Both the position numbers and the translations under genes were made by a program. DNA of 10,784 bases from Nitrososphaerales archaeon TH5896 (lineage in GTDB: Archaea > Thermoproteota > Nitrososphaeria > Nitrososphaerales > Nitrososphaeraceae). Positions 1-6,348 of the stretch are shown piece after piece. How positions within the stretch are numbered: the stretch's first letter is position 1; the number at the start of each line of letters is the position of its first letter. Location: NCBI GenBank assembly GCA_014523625.1, contig JAATVP010000118.1:1-10784 (forward strand), given 5' to 3'. The notes beneath the pieces were generated by a model that saw only the letters and a list, made by a program, of their open reading frames with translations, did no database searches and was not told where the DNA came from.

Positions 1-22
1 ACTTTTCAAATTGTAATATACC

Positions 23-30
23 TTTTTAAG
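23..30 (+). promoter_or_regulatory. Possible TATA box of the MoxR-VWA unit
   Basis: The T-rich stretch TTTTTAAG lies about 39 nt before the TTG start of the ATPase gene. With the usual archaeal spacing of about 25 nt from TATA centre to transcription start, the transcript would begin near position 52 and carry a leader of about 14 nt. No Shine-Dalgarno sequence is visible before the TTG, in keeping with a very short leader. The match to the archaeal TATA consensus is only fair, and the window begins just upstream, so other sites cannot be judged. Confidence 0.3.
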
Positions 31-65
31 TCTACTAGACCGAACCAAATGTCAGTGTTTTATCA

Positions 66-875
66 TTGACTCAATCAACGTCACCCGTATATTTGGATTG
101 GAACGACGCATTGCCCGTTCTGAGAAAAGCCTATGAATTGGGGCTATTTACTATGATTATAGGACCAAAAGGAACAGGCAAGACCACGTTGGTTAGAGCG
201 TTTGGAGCTGAGATTAGCAGAACATTGTACCCCGTTAATTTTAGCCTCAGAACCCGCGAGTCTCATCTCATCGGAACCAAGACCCTTGAAAATGGCGGAG
301 TGGGATTTGTAGATGGAATTCTCGTGGAATCCATGAAGGTTGGAGGACTCCTTTACCTCGATGAGCTGAACGCTGCCGAAGCAGACGTGCTCTTGCGGCT
401 CGATGAGGCTCTGGATGATAGGAGACAAGTAGTGCTGAAGGAGTCTGAAGGTCAGACAATTACTGCGTCGAGAGGATGGACGGTTATTGCCACAATCAAC
501 CCATTGTCACACGTAGGGACTAAAGAACTACCGCCACAACTACTCAGTAGATTTCCTGTTCGCCTCAGGTTGGAATACCCTCCAGAAGAAGTAGAAGTAG
601 ACATAATAAGAAGACATACATCTATTGAGGACTCTGCATTGGCAACCGTGAGAATTGGCGTCAAACTAGCCAACAAGCTTCGTGAAGCAGCCGCTGTTGA
701 AGAGCTATACTATAGCCCCAGCATGAGAGAGACTATTGCCTTCTCAAAGCTGATAGAGTCAGGAAGCGAGGCAAAATATGCTGCCCAATTGGTATTTGCG
801 AACGTCTACGGCCAATGGGGAGATGTAGAGTATCGAAAGGTAATGGATATGATTGCCTCTATTTTTGGAAACTAG
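66..875 (+). CDS. MoxR-family AAA+ ATPase (NorQ/CbbQ/CoxD-like)
   Basis: A 269-residue AAA+ ATPase of the MoxR class, expected to be cytosolic and to form a ring that remodels a client together with a VWA-domain partner. Visible motifs: Walker A GPKGTGKT (33-40), Walker B LLYLDELN (95-102), sensor 1 Asn145 in ATINP, arginine-finger candidate Arg162 in LLSRF, and sensor 2 candidate Arg221 in SPSMRE. The length fits single-domain MoxR proteins. The start is TTG: an in-frame stop lies at 36-38, no ATG or GTG occurs before 66, and the first internal ATG (Met30) would cut into the Walker A strand. The VWA gene follows 47 nt downstream on the same strand, the typical MoxR-VWA pairing (as in NorQ-NorD, CbbQ-CbbO, CoxD-CoxE). 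The family call is secure. The client is unknown, because no oxidoreductase or metal-chelatase gene is present nearby. Confidence 0.9.
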   Translation: MTQSTSPVYLDWNDALPVLRKAYELGLFTMIIGPKGTGKTTLVRAFGAEISRTLYPVNFSLRTRESHLIGTKTLENGGVGFVDGILVESMKVGGLLYLDELNAAEADVLLRLDEALDDRRQVVLKESEGQTITASRGWTVIATINPLSHVGTKELPPQLLSRFPVRLRLEYPPEEVEVDIIRRHTSIEDSALATVRIGVKLANKLREAAAVEELYYSPSMRETIAFSKLIESGSEAKYAAQLVFANVYGQWGDVEYRKVMDMIASIFGN

Positions 876-922
876 ATAGGTTTTTGAGTAGTGTCTCAGA
901 ATACAAGTACTAGATACTAATC

Positions 923-2515
923 GTGAGCCACTTTTCTTCATTTGAGGGCTTGACTGTAAGAGATGATGTTCTCATAGAAATCGCTACTTTTCTGTCACGC
1001 AGATGGTCCGACAAACCTAAAGCACTTGTTACGTTCACAGAAGAGGCAAACCCTAAAACGAGTCCTGATAAGAGCCAAATCGCTCTTCCTCACCTTCGTG
1101 GCTATGCTGGAAATCGATTCCAAAAATATCGTCAGTGGCGTGTATCATTGTGGTACGAGTCGATGAGACTAAAGTATTCAACTAAGGTTCTGAGTTACGA
1201 CCATGCCTTTGGCTTCGTGTTTAATGCACTTGAAAAAAAACGAATCGAATCGATAGGCCTTGATGAATGGAAGGGAATGATGGATGAAATAATATTTGAC
1301 GAAGGAATTTCCTGGTTAAATCGACCCCTCCTCAATTCGTTATATGGTGTCCAAAAACTACTGGAGGGATTCGGGCAGCTATTCTTAACTGGTTATATTA
1401 AGGGCGAGCTTTTCTCCTCAGAACATGACAAAGTGGCTAAAGCAGTTGAATTAGCTACGTCGGTAGTGCAGGAGGCTCTTGCCTCTAACTATCAGACAAG
1501 ATGGATAGAAGAGCAAATTCCGCGGATAATCAAGATCTTGGAGGTCGACCCCTTGGTCTTGGTGCCCTTTTCAACCTTACGTTCAAGGTTTGGAATTTCA
1601 ATGAGTGAATCAGAATTTTCTCGCCAGATTGAAAAAATAGTTAGGAAAAAACGGACAACAGAGAAGAGCATTGAGAAGAGGGTCGACACGATAGTACACG
1701 GTACGGATATTCTTCCGGAGTATGAGACCTTAGTTCGAGAGAGCAAGAGGCACGAGAATGAAGGGTACGAGAATTTAGAAAATATGGGAATTAGCATCCC
1801 GCATCGGTTGGATGTTAACGAGAGTCTTGTTTATGACACTGATCTTATTCATAAGACAAAGGCTAAATTTAGGGAGTGGCGCACAGGCTGGATCGAAAGA
1901 CATGATCGATTAGGAGACGAATTTGATTCAGAAGCATTTGTCGAATCTATGCCCACTCCATTCATCGTAGATCTGAAGCTTGCAATTAAGACTAGAGTTA
2001 TGATTCTCTTAGATCATTCCAGTAGCATTCAGGAAGTAGAGCTGAAATACAAACAAGTCACTAATGCTCTATGCGAAGCCCTTTCCTTTTTGGGAGTAAG
2101 ATTCGCTGTATATGCATTTAGTACTGATGGTAAACAAGTGAAATGTTGGTTAATAAAACCACCCAACTATCGCTGGTCTGCAATCTGTACAAAAAGGTTG
2201 GCGCAGATAAGGGCAAGTGGCGGGACACCCCTTGCGGAGATCTATGGTTTGCTCGAGCCAGTTGTAAGGTCTTTCAAACCCGAAATCTTTTTCACCTTGA
2301 CTGATGGCGAACCTTCTGACACCGATGCGGTTCGGCATATGGTGTTATCGTTTCGGAAAATCGGCAGTCACATGGTCGCTCTTGGTTTGGGGAGAAATCT
2401 AGATGAAGCTATTGCGATCGGTCAAAATCTCAGGTATCTAGATTATGAAAGAAGTCTGGCAGTTAGCAAATTAGAAGATATTCCGAAAAAAGTCATAGGA
2501 TTATTGAAAAATTGA
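923..2515 (+). CDS. VWA-domain (MIDAS) protein, CoxE/NorD-like partner of the MoxR ATPase
   Basis: A 530-residue protein with a C-terminal von Willebrand factor A domain from about residue 355. All three MIDAS elements are present: DxSxS at Asp364/Ser366/Ser368, Thr435 in GGTP, and Asp461 in TLTDGEPSD. They should bind Mg2+ and a client carboxylate. The N-terminal 350 residues are helical and charged, with a very basic stretch RKKRTTEK (241-248), and I recognise no known domain there. No signal peptide or membrane segment is seen. GTG is the start: a TAG lies in frame at 911-913 and no other start codon intervenes. No Shine-Dalgarno sequence is evident. It lies 47 nt after the AAA+ gene and is probably cotranscribed. 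In known MoxR-VWA pairs the ATPase and VWA protein act together to activate or insert metal into an enzyme. That role is inferred here from family and context only. Confidence 0.85.
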   Translation: MSHFSSFEGLTVRDDVLIEIATFLSRRWSDKPKALVTFTEEANPKTSPDKSQIALPHLRGYAGNRFQKYRQWRVSLWYESMRLKYSTKVLSYDHAFGFVFNALEKKRIESIGLDEWKGMMDEIIFDEGISWLNRPLLNSLYGVQKLLEGFGQLFLTGYIKGELFSSEHDKVAKAVELATSVVQEALASNYQTRWIEEQIPRIIKILEVDPLVLVPFSTLRSRFGISMSESEFSRQIEKIVRKKRTTEKSIEKRVDTIVHGTDILPEYETLVRESKRHENEGYENLENMGISIPHRLDVNESLVYDTDLIHKTKAKFREWRTGWIERHDRLGDEFDSEAFVESMPTPFIVDLKLAIKTRVMILLDHSSSIQEVELKYKQVTNALCEALSFLGVRFAVYAFSTDGKQVKCWLIKPPNYRWSAICTKRLAQIRASGGTPLAEIYGLLEPVVRSFKPEIFFTLTDGEPSDTDAVRHMVLSFRKIGSHMVALGLGRNLDEAIAIGQNLRYLDYERSLAVSKLEDIPKKVIGLLKN

Positions 2516-2537
2516 GCCTGTCGATAGGAGGTCGATC

Positions 2538-2561
2538 TGTTTTGAGGTGTTGATCAAAACA
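2538..2561. terminator. Inverted repeat between convergent genes, likely bidirectional terminator
   Basis: TGTTTTGA (2538-2545) and TCAAAACA (2554-2561) form a perfect 8-bp stem with an 8-nt loop. It sits in the 62-nt gap between the stop codons of the VWA gene (+) and the transaldolase gene (-). The A/T-rich arms give T-runs on both strands, as expected for archaeal termination, where the U-tract matters more than the hairpin. Position and symmetry support a shared terminator; the function is inferred. Confidence 0.45.
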
Positions 2562-2577
2562 TCTTGTTCCACCCAAA

Positions 2578-3243
2578 CTATTTTATTAACCTTGGCGATT
2601 CATTTCTAATCTTTTTCCAGTCAGAAAGAAACGCTTCCAACCCCTTTTCAGTAAGGGGATGTTTCATCATCTTGCCAAGAATATCAGGTGGAAGCGTTAC
2701 GACGTCTGCTCCGATTTCTGCAGCCTGAACTACATGATCGGGGTGACGGATGCTAGCCACTAAAACCTGAGTATTGAGCTGGTAGTTTCTGAAAATGCTT
2801 ACTATACTTTTAACAATTGCCATTCCATTATGTCCAATATCGTCGAGTCTGCCAATGAACGGACTTACGTATGTGGCCCCTGCTTTGGCTGCCAGTAGTG
2901 CTTGATTGGCTGAAAACACTAAAGTGACATTAGTAGAGAATCCTTCGCCGGACAGGGTCCTCAGGGCCTTCAAACCCTCAGGGATCATGGGGATTTTTAC
3001 TACGACGTTCTGCCCGTATTTTTTCAGATAACGAGCTTCTTCAATCATTTGTCCTGATTCTGTCCCTATGACCTCTAGACTTACAGGACCTTTCACCATA
3101 TCTACGATAGTCTTCATTATTTCTTCAGGTGAGCCCTGTTCCTTTGATAGGAGTGTTGGGTTGGTTGTTATTCCATCCAATACACCCATGTCGTTGTACT
3201 TTCGAATTGATTCAATATTCGCAGTGTCTAAAAAAATCCTCAT
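2578..3243 (-). CDS. tal: Transaldolase (short archaeal type)
   Basis: A 221-residue class I aldolase of the small transaldolase/fructose-6-phosphate aldolase family. It moves a dihydroxyacetone unit between sedoheptulose-7-P plus glyceraldehyde-3-P and erythrose-4-P plus fructose-6-P. Asp6 (FLDTAN), the TTNPTLL segment (26-32), Schiff-base Lys83 in VVKIPM, and SPFIGRLDDIG in the middle of the chain are all in place. Residue 57 is Glu (SLEVI), where E. coli fructose-6-P aldolase has Gln; this favours transaldolase over F6P aldolase. The sequence resembles, from memory, the Thermoplasma acidophilum enzyme throughout. It is the last gene of the operon, 6 nt after the transketolase C-subunit stop, with a GGAGG sequence 12 nt upstream of the ATG. 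The length is normal. Confidence 0.93.
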   Translation of the reverse strand: MRIFLDTANIESIRKYNDMGVLDGITTNPTLLSKEQGSPEEIMKTIVDMVKGPVSLEVIGTESGQMIEEARYLKKYGQNVVVKIPMIPEGLKALRTLSGEGFSTNVTLVFSANQALLAAKAGATYVSPFIGRLDDIGHNGMAIVKSIVSIFRNYQLNTQVLVASIRHPDHVVQAAEIGADVVTLPPDILGKMMKHPLTEKGLEAFLSDWKKIRNESPRLIK

Positions 3244-3249
3244 TTTCCT

Positions 3250-4221
3250 TCACTTCCTCCTCTTCACTGCTTCAGCGACCTTTTTTGCTACATTTGCAGG
3301 ACTTAAACCATAAACATCCAGGAGCAATTCGAGTTCTTCGTCTCTTGCTGATTCACCGAACACATCAGCGACACCAATCCTTTCAACTGGCACTGGATAT
3401 CGGGAGGAGACAGATTCAGCTACCGCTCCTCCTAAACCTCCAAAGATATTATGTTCCTCGATGGAGACTAACAGTCCGGTATCCTTGGCTGCCTTCTCAA
3501 GCAGTTCATCATCAATTGGCTTTACAGAAAACATGTCGATTACACCACAATTTATTGAGTATTCCTCTCTTAAAATTTCTGCCGCCTTTATTGAAGTGGA
3601 AACCATTAGACCGCACCCAATTAAGGTTGCGTCCTTACCCTCGCGAAGAAGATTCCCCTTACCTAAACTAAATTCAGCTGTACTGTCATCATACAAGACC
3701 TCACTGGGAGGACGTGCGAGTCTCATATAGACAGGTCCTCTCGTACGGACAGAAGTACTGATAAGCTTCATTACCGAAATCGCATCGGAGGGCACAATCA
3801 CCTTCATATTTGGAATTGCTCGCATGGTAGCAAGGTCCTCTATTTGTTGATGAGATGCGCCATCTGGACCAACTGTCAATCCAGCATGAGAAACGACAAG
3901 TTTTACATTCAGATTAGGATAGCAAATTGCATTACGAATTTGGTCGAGGCATCTGCCAGGAAGAAATGCGGCGTACGTACTTGCAAAGGCGATCTTACCC
4001 GCCATGGCAAGACCGGCAGCAACGGAGACAAGATTTGCTTCTGCAATTCCCACATTGAAGAATCTTTCAGGAAACTTATTCCCAAATTTCTTAGTCTTTA
4101 GCGAATCGGTGGTATCCGCTCCGACACAAACTATCTGTGGATATTTCAACCCAGCTTCGACAAGGCTGTCGCCATACGCACTCCGCATATCAAGACTCGC
4201 CTTTCCTTTACTTAAGAGCAT
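3250..4221 (-). CDS. Transketolase, C-terminal subunit
   Basis: A 323-residue protein corresponding to the second half of a full-length transketolase (pyrimidine-binding and C-terminal domains). It must pair with the N-terminal subunit encoded just upstream to form the active site between subunits. Motifs seen: catalytic Glu61 in FNVGIAEANLV, which activates the aminopyrimidine of thiamine pyrophosphate; STYAAFLPGR (81-90); GPDGASHQ (118-125) with the substrate-binding His124; and EEHNIFGGLGGAVAE (255-269) in the C-terminal domain. The ATG start lies inside the 3' end of the preceding gene (14-nt overlap) and has a strong GGAGG 6 nt upstream, pointing to translational coupling. Deoxyxylulose-5-phosphate synthase and pyruvate dehydrogenase E1 beta are related families. 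The partner gene and the adjoining transaldolase favour transketolase. Confidence 0.92.
   Translation of the reverse strand: MLLSKGKASLDMRSAYGDSLVEAGLKYPQIVCVGADTTDSLKTKKFGNKFPERFFNVGIAEANLVSVAAGLAMAGKIAFASTYAAFLPGRCLDQIRNAICYPNLNVKLVVSHAGLTVGPDGASHQQIEDLATMRAIPNMKVIVPSDAISVMKLISTSVRTRGPVYMRLARPPSEVLYDDSTAEFSLGKGNLLREGKDATLIGCGLMVSTSIKAAEILREEYSINCGVIDMFSVKPIDDELLEKAAKDTGLLVSIEEHNIFGGLGGAVAESVSSRYPVPVERIGVADVFGESARDEELELLLDVYGLSPANVAKKVAEAVKRRK
3256..3260 (-). promoter_or_regulatory. Shine-Dalgarno sequence of the transaldolase gene
   Basis: On the minus strand GGAGG precedes the transaldolase ATG by 12 nt and overlaps the last codons of the transketolase C-subunit gene. The spacing is slightly long, and a second purine run (AAGGAAA) directly abuts the ATG. 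Together with the 6-nt intergenic gap it supports translation from a polycistronic message. Confidence 0.55.
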
Positions 4222-5848
4222 GAATTTCCTCCTCTATTTCCAATTCGTTTGCAAATGGAATCAATATATGTTTACGGGTCTTGAGCCAATCGTCACGAAT
4301 TCCGATGCTAGTAGATAGATTAAGAAGCTTTTTTTCCAGGACTACGTTTGCCGAATGTTTCAACTGTAGAATAGCGCCTTGAATGTCTGGGGTGCCATAG
4401 ACCGCATTGCCTGTGACAAGGATTCTGGCCCCTGCTTCATAGACCAGAGGAAGCGTTAAGGAGTCTATTCCACCATCCGCCTCAACGTATCCTTTGTACC
4501 CATTTCTTCTAAGTTCCTTCACTGCATTGATCATTTTTGGAAGAACAGTAGGTATAAATTTCTGTCCTGGAAAACCAGGATTTACAGATAGTATGTTTAT
4601 AACATCTATCGAGTCTAGGTAGTCCCAAATCCAATCCGGTAAGGCTGTGTCTGGATTAATTGCTATCCCTGGACTTATTCCATTTGAAATAAGCTTACTG
4701 TTAATTTCTGAAAATTCATCCTGTTTGCACGCTTCAGCGTGGACAGTAATTACGTCACATCGAGCAGCTATGTAATCGTCGATTACTGCTGCCGGACTCT
4801 CTATCATCAGGTGGGCATCGAATGGCATCGAAGTGATTTTTCTTAATTTGTGTATGGTATCTGCAAGAAAAGTATGATTGGGAACAAATCTTCCATCCAT
4901 TACATCCAAGTGGATAATGTCCGCTCCTCCCCTTTCTGCCATTCTTATTTTCTCTTCATAATTTTCCTTTCCTCCAGCTATAATCGAAGGGGCGATCAAA
5001 AACTCGCAGTCCAGCTCTTCAAGAAGTATGGGCGTCTGCTTCCTTGGTGGTGCCTTACCATGCCATTGAGGGTTATTGGTCATATGTTTGATACCATAGC
5101 CTTTTACAGTGTTAGCTATTATGATCGTAGGCTTATCCTTCACCTCCAATGATTTGTTAATTGCGTCTATCAATTGCTCTACCCTATGCCCATCTATTTC
5201 AATGACGTTCCAATTGAATGCGACCCATTTGTCGCGGACAGGATCAAGTGGCATAATGTCCTCAGTAAATCCATCCTGCTGAATTCTGTTGCGATCAAGT
5301 ATTGCAGTCAAGTTATCCAATCTAAATTTGGCCGCTGACATTGCAGCTTCCCACACCTGACCTTCATTTGATTCTCCATCTCCAATTAAAGTAAAAATGT
5401 GATTAGCATTTCCGTCCAAACGATTAGCTAGCGCTAGTCCCACTGACACTGACAGTCCTATTCCCTCTGAACCTCCTGAATATTCGATCCCAGGTACGCT
5501 CCACTTTTGTTGCTGCTCAGAATAACGTACTGGATGACCTTGTAGCCGCGATCCAAAACCGCGGAGTGATTTGATCTCTTCGATTGGGAAATAGCCAGAT
5601 ACAGCCAGTGTAGCATAAAACCCAGGGGCAGAATGTCCTTTTGAATTTATGAAATAGTCTCTCCCTTTCCAGAAGGGATCAAACTGATTATGTACTAATT
5701 TCCTGAAGTAGAGCGCGCCCATTATTTCGGCGGCCGAAAAGGAAGCCCCAGGATGACCCGAACCCGCCTCGGCAATCCCTTCTATAGCGAGCATTCTAAC
5801 AGCTCGAATTTTTGTCTTGAGGTCCAAATACCGCATCTTCAAAGTCAT
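4208..5848 (-). CDS. Fusion: transketolase N-terminal subunit + ribulose-phosphate 3-epimerase
   Basis: A 546-residue two-enzyme protein. Residues 1 to about 270 are the transketolase N-terminal (TPP pyrophosphate-binding) subunit, with GSGHPG and His32, KGHSAPG and His72, a GGSEGIGLS segment (125-133), the TPP-Mg motif GDGE (156-159) ending at Asn187 in DRNR, and NNPQWHG (258-264). Residues from about 283 to 475 form a ribulose-phosphate 3-epimerase TIM barrel: APSII (286-290), HLDVMDG (313-319), AHLMIE (345-350), TVHAEA, SVNPGF (421-426), DGGI (458-461) and GNAVYG (470-475). The four metal ligands expected for the family (His313, Asp315, His346, Asp458) are present. The join is in frame, only about 15 residues after the end of the transketolase motif. 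A tail of about 70 residues (476-546) goes beyond the usual epimerase end and is unassigned. The ATG at 5848 has a purine-rich GGTGGAAGG upstream. The C-terminal transketolase subunit is encoded next. Confidence 0.9.
   Translation of the reverse strand: MTLKMRYLDLKTKIRAVRMLAIEGIAEAGSGHPGASFSAAEIMGALYFRKLVHNQFDPFWKGRDYFINSKGHSAPGFYATLAVSGYFPIEEIKSLRGFGSRLQGHPVRYSEQQQKWSVPGIEYSGGSEGIGLSVSVGLALANRLDGNANHIFTLIGDGESNEGQVWEAAMSAAKFRLDNLTAILDRNRIQQDGFTEDIMPLDPVRDKWVAFNWNVIEIDGHRVEQLIDAINKSLEVKDKPTIIIANTVKGYGIKHMTNNPQWHGKAPPRKQTPILLEELDCEFLIAPSIIAGGKENYEEKIRMAERGGADIIHLDVMDGRFVPNHTFLADTIHKLRKITSMPFDAHLMIESPAAVIDDYIAARCDVITVHAEACKQDEFSEINSKLISNGISPGIAINPDTALPDWIWDYLDSIDVINILSVNPGFPGQKFIPTVLPKMINAVKELRRNGYKGYVEADGGIDSLTLPLVYEAGARILVTGNAVYGTPDIQGAILQLKHSANVVLEKKLLNLSTSIGIRDDWLKTRKHILIPFANELEIEEEIHALK
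4228..4232 (-). promoter_or_regulatory. Shine-Dalgarno sequence of the transketolase C-subunit gene
   Basis: Minus-strand GAGGAGG with its GGAGG core ends 6 nt before the ATG at 4221, at ideal spacing. It is embedded in the last codons of the fusion gene, whose stop lies 14 nt into the next gene. It decides the start and suggests that the two transketolase halves are translated in a coupled way. Confidence 0.65.
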
Positions 5849-5908
5849 ATTAAGCCTTCCACCCCCGAGCAGGTCGCCAATTCTTATTCAATAGAATTGC
5901 GAAGTGAT

Positions 5909-5920
5909 CGAAAATAAAAA
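5909..5920 (-). promoter_or_regulatory. Possible TATA box of the pentose phosphate operon
   Basis: The minus strand reads TTTTTATTTTCG here. The centre would set a transcription start near 5889 and a leader of about 40 nt carrying the purine-rich GGTGGAAGG before the ATG at 5848. It is a fair but not exact match to the archaeal TATA consensus. Other A/T-rich choices exist nearer the gene (TGAATAAG, around 5885). Confidence 0.33.
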
Positions 5921-6226
5921 CATTAGGTTTATCTCAACACAGTATTACGAGTGGCGATTCATTACTGAGGCAAGCCAATTTAATCACTGTCATATTAACA
6001 TGTCAGCTGGTTTGAATTTCCGCGCTGCTGATTCAATTTCCCTTCGGGGTGGTTTTTCGATAATTCCCCATAAATTTAGTGTTTTCCATCAGGTTTTTCA
6101 ACGGCTTCTAGTGGTAGTGGAAGTATTCGTCTCCGAATTTCTATGTCATGTCTGAACAGGTGGGCATATTGAACGTGCGTGCTAACTAAAAAATTGTTTT
6201 ATTAAATATTCACTCAGTGTTTAGAG

Positions 6227-6246
6227 TCGCTCAATGTCGTTCAATT
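6227..6246 (+). repeat. 10-bp imperfect tandem repeat upstream of the aminopeptidase gene
   Basis: TCGCTCAATG is followed at once by TCGTTCAATT, matching at 8 of 10 positions. It lies about 75 nt upstream of the TATA box at 6320. One helical turn per unit would place two identical contacts on the same DNA face. A regulator site is possible but not shown. Confidence 0.4.
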
Positions 6247-6266
6247 AAACTGAAAAAAAGGACTTC

Positions 6267-6294
6267 TAAACGTGTCAATTCATGTTTAATGAAT
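6267..6294. promoter_or_regulatory. Overlapping inverted repeats, candidate operator
   Basis: Two dyads overlap. TAAACGTG (6267-6274) faces CATGTTTA (6281-6288) across a 6-nt spacer, with 7 of 8 pairs Watson-Crick and one G-T. ATTCAT (6278-6283) faces ATGAAT (6289-6294) across 5 nt, with 6 of 6 pairs matching. They end 25 nt before the TATA box of the aminopeptidase gene, a place where archaeal activators or repressors commonly bind. The symmetry is seen directly; the operator role is inferred. Confidence 0.35.
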
Positions 6295-6319
6295 ATGGTT
6301 TAGATCAGAATGATATACC

Positions 6320-6328
6320 TTAAAATAA
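6320..6328 (+). promoter_or_regulatory. TATA box of the aminopeptidase gene
   Basis: TTAAAATAA, preceded by the BRE-like ATACC, has its centre 25 nt before the ATG at 6349. The predicted transcription start therefore falls on the start codon itself, so the mRNA would be leaderless. No Shine-Dalgarno sequence precedes the ATG, which agrees. Confidence 0.6.
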
Positions 6329-6348
6329 AGTCCAATTTATGAGCACAT

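Larger units (their letters stand above)
5849..6348. other. 500-nt non-coding divergent intergenic region
   Basis: This separates the leftward pentose operon from the rightward aminopeptidase gene and must hold both promoters. The half near the operon has mixed composition and contains an open GTG-initiated frame of 83 codons (5904-6155) that resembles nothing I know. The half from about 6185 is A/T-rich and contains the aminopeptidase TATA box, a 10-bp imperfect tandem repeat (6227-6246) and overlapping inverted repeats (6267-6294). Small hairpins (6040-6049 with a UUCG loop; 6125-6138 with a 5-bp stem) are seen. No tRNA or known structured RNA is recognised. Confidence 0.5.

Noticed and set aside
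144..1797. Minus-strand open frames opposite the AAA+ and VWA genes
   Set aside because: The plus-strand frames carry full Walker and MIDAS motifs; the antisense frames show no family features.
3068..4318. Several plus-strand open frames of 80-180 codons across the transketolase C-subunit and transaldolase genes
   Set aside because: They lie opposite genes with intact catalytic motifs and have unnatural composition; they are shadows of the real minus-strand genes.
4990..5070. Possible frameshift or assembly artefact producing the transketolase-epimerase fusion
   Set aside because: The frame is continuous, both domains keep their motifs right up to the join, and the linker is short and natural. 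I see no sign of an indel, though only reads or relatives could exclude it.
6040..6058. UUCG-capped hairpin followed by a T-run, as a terminator
   Set aside because: The stem is only 3 bp, and no transcript ends here by the gene layout.
5904..6155. GTG-initiated 83-codon open frame (+)
   Set aside because: It has no recognisable homology, no Shine-Dalgarno sequence or well-placed TATA box, and overlaps the likely promoter of the opposite operon. It is kept as part of the intergenic description and as a finding, not called as a gene.
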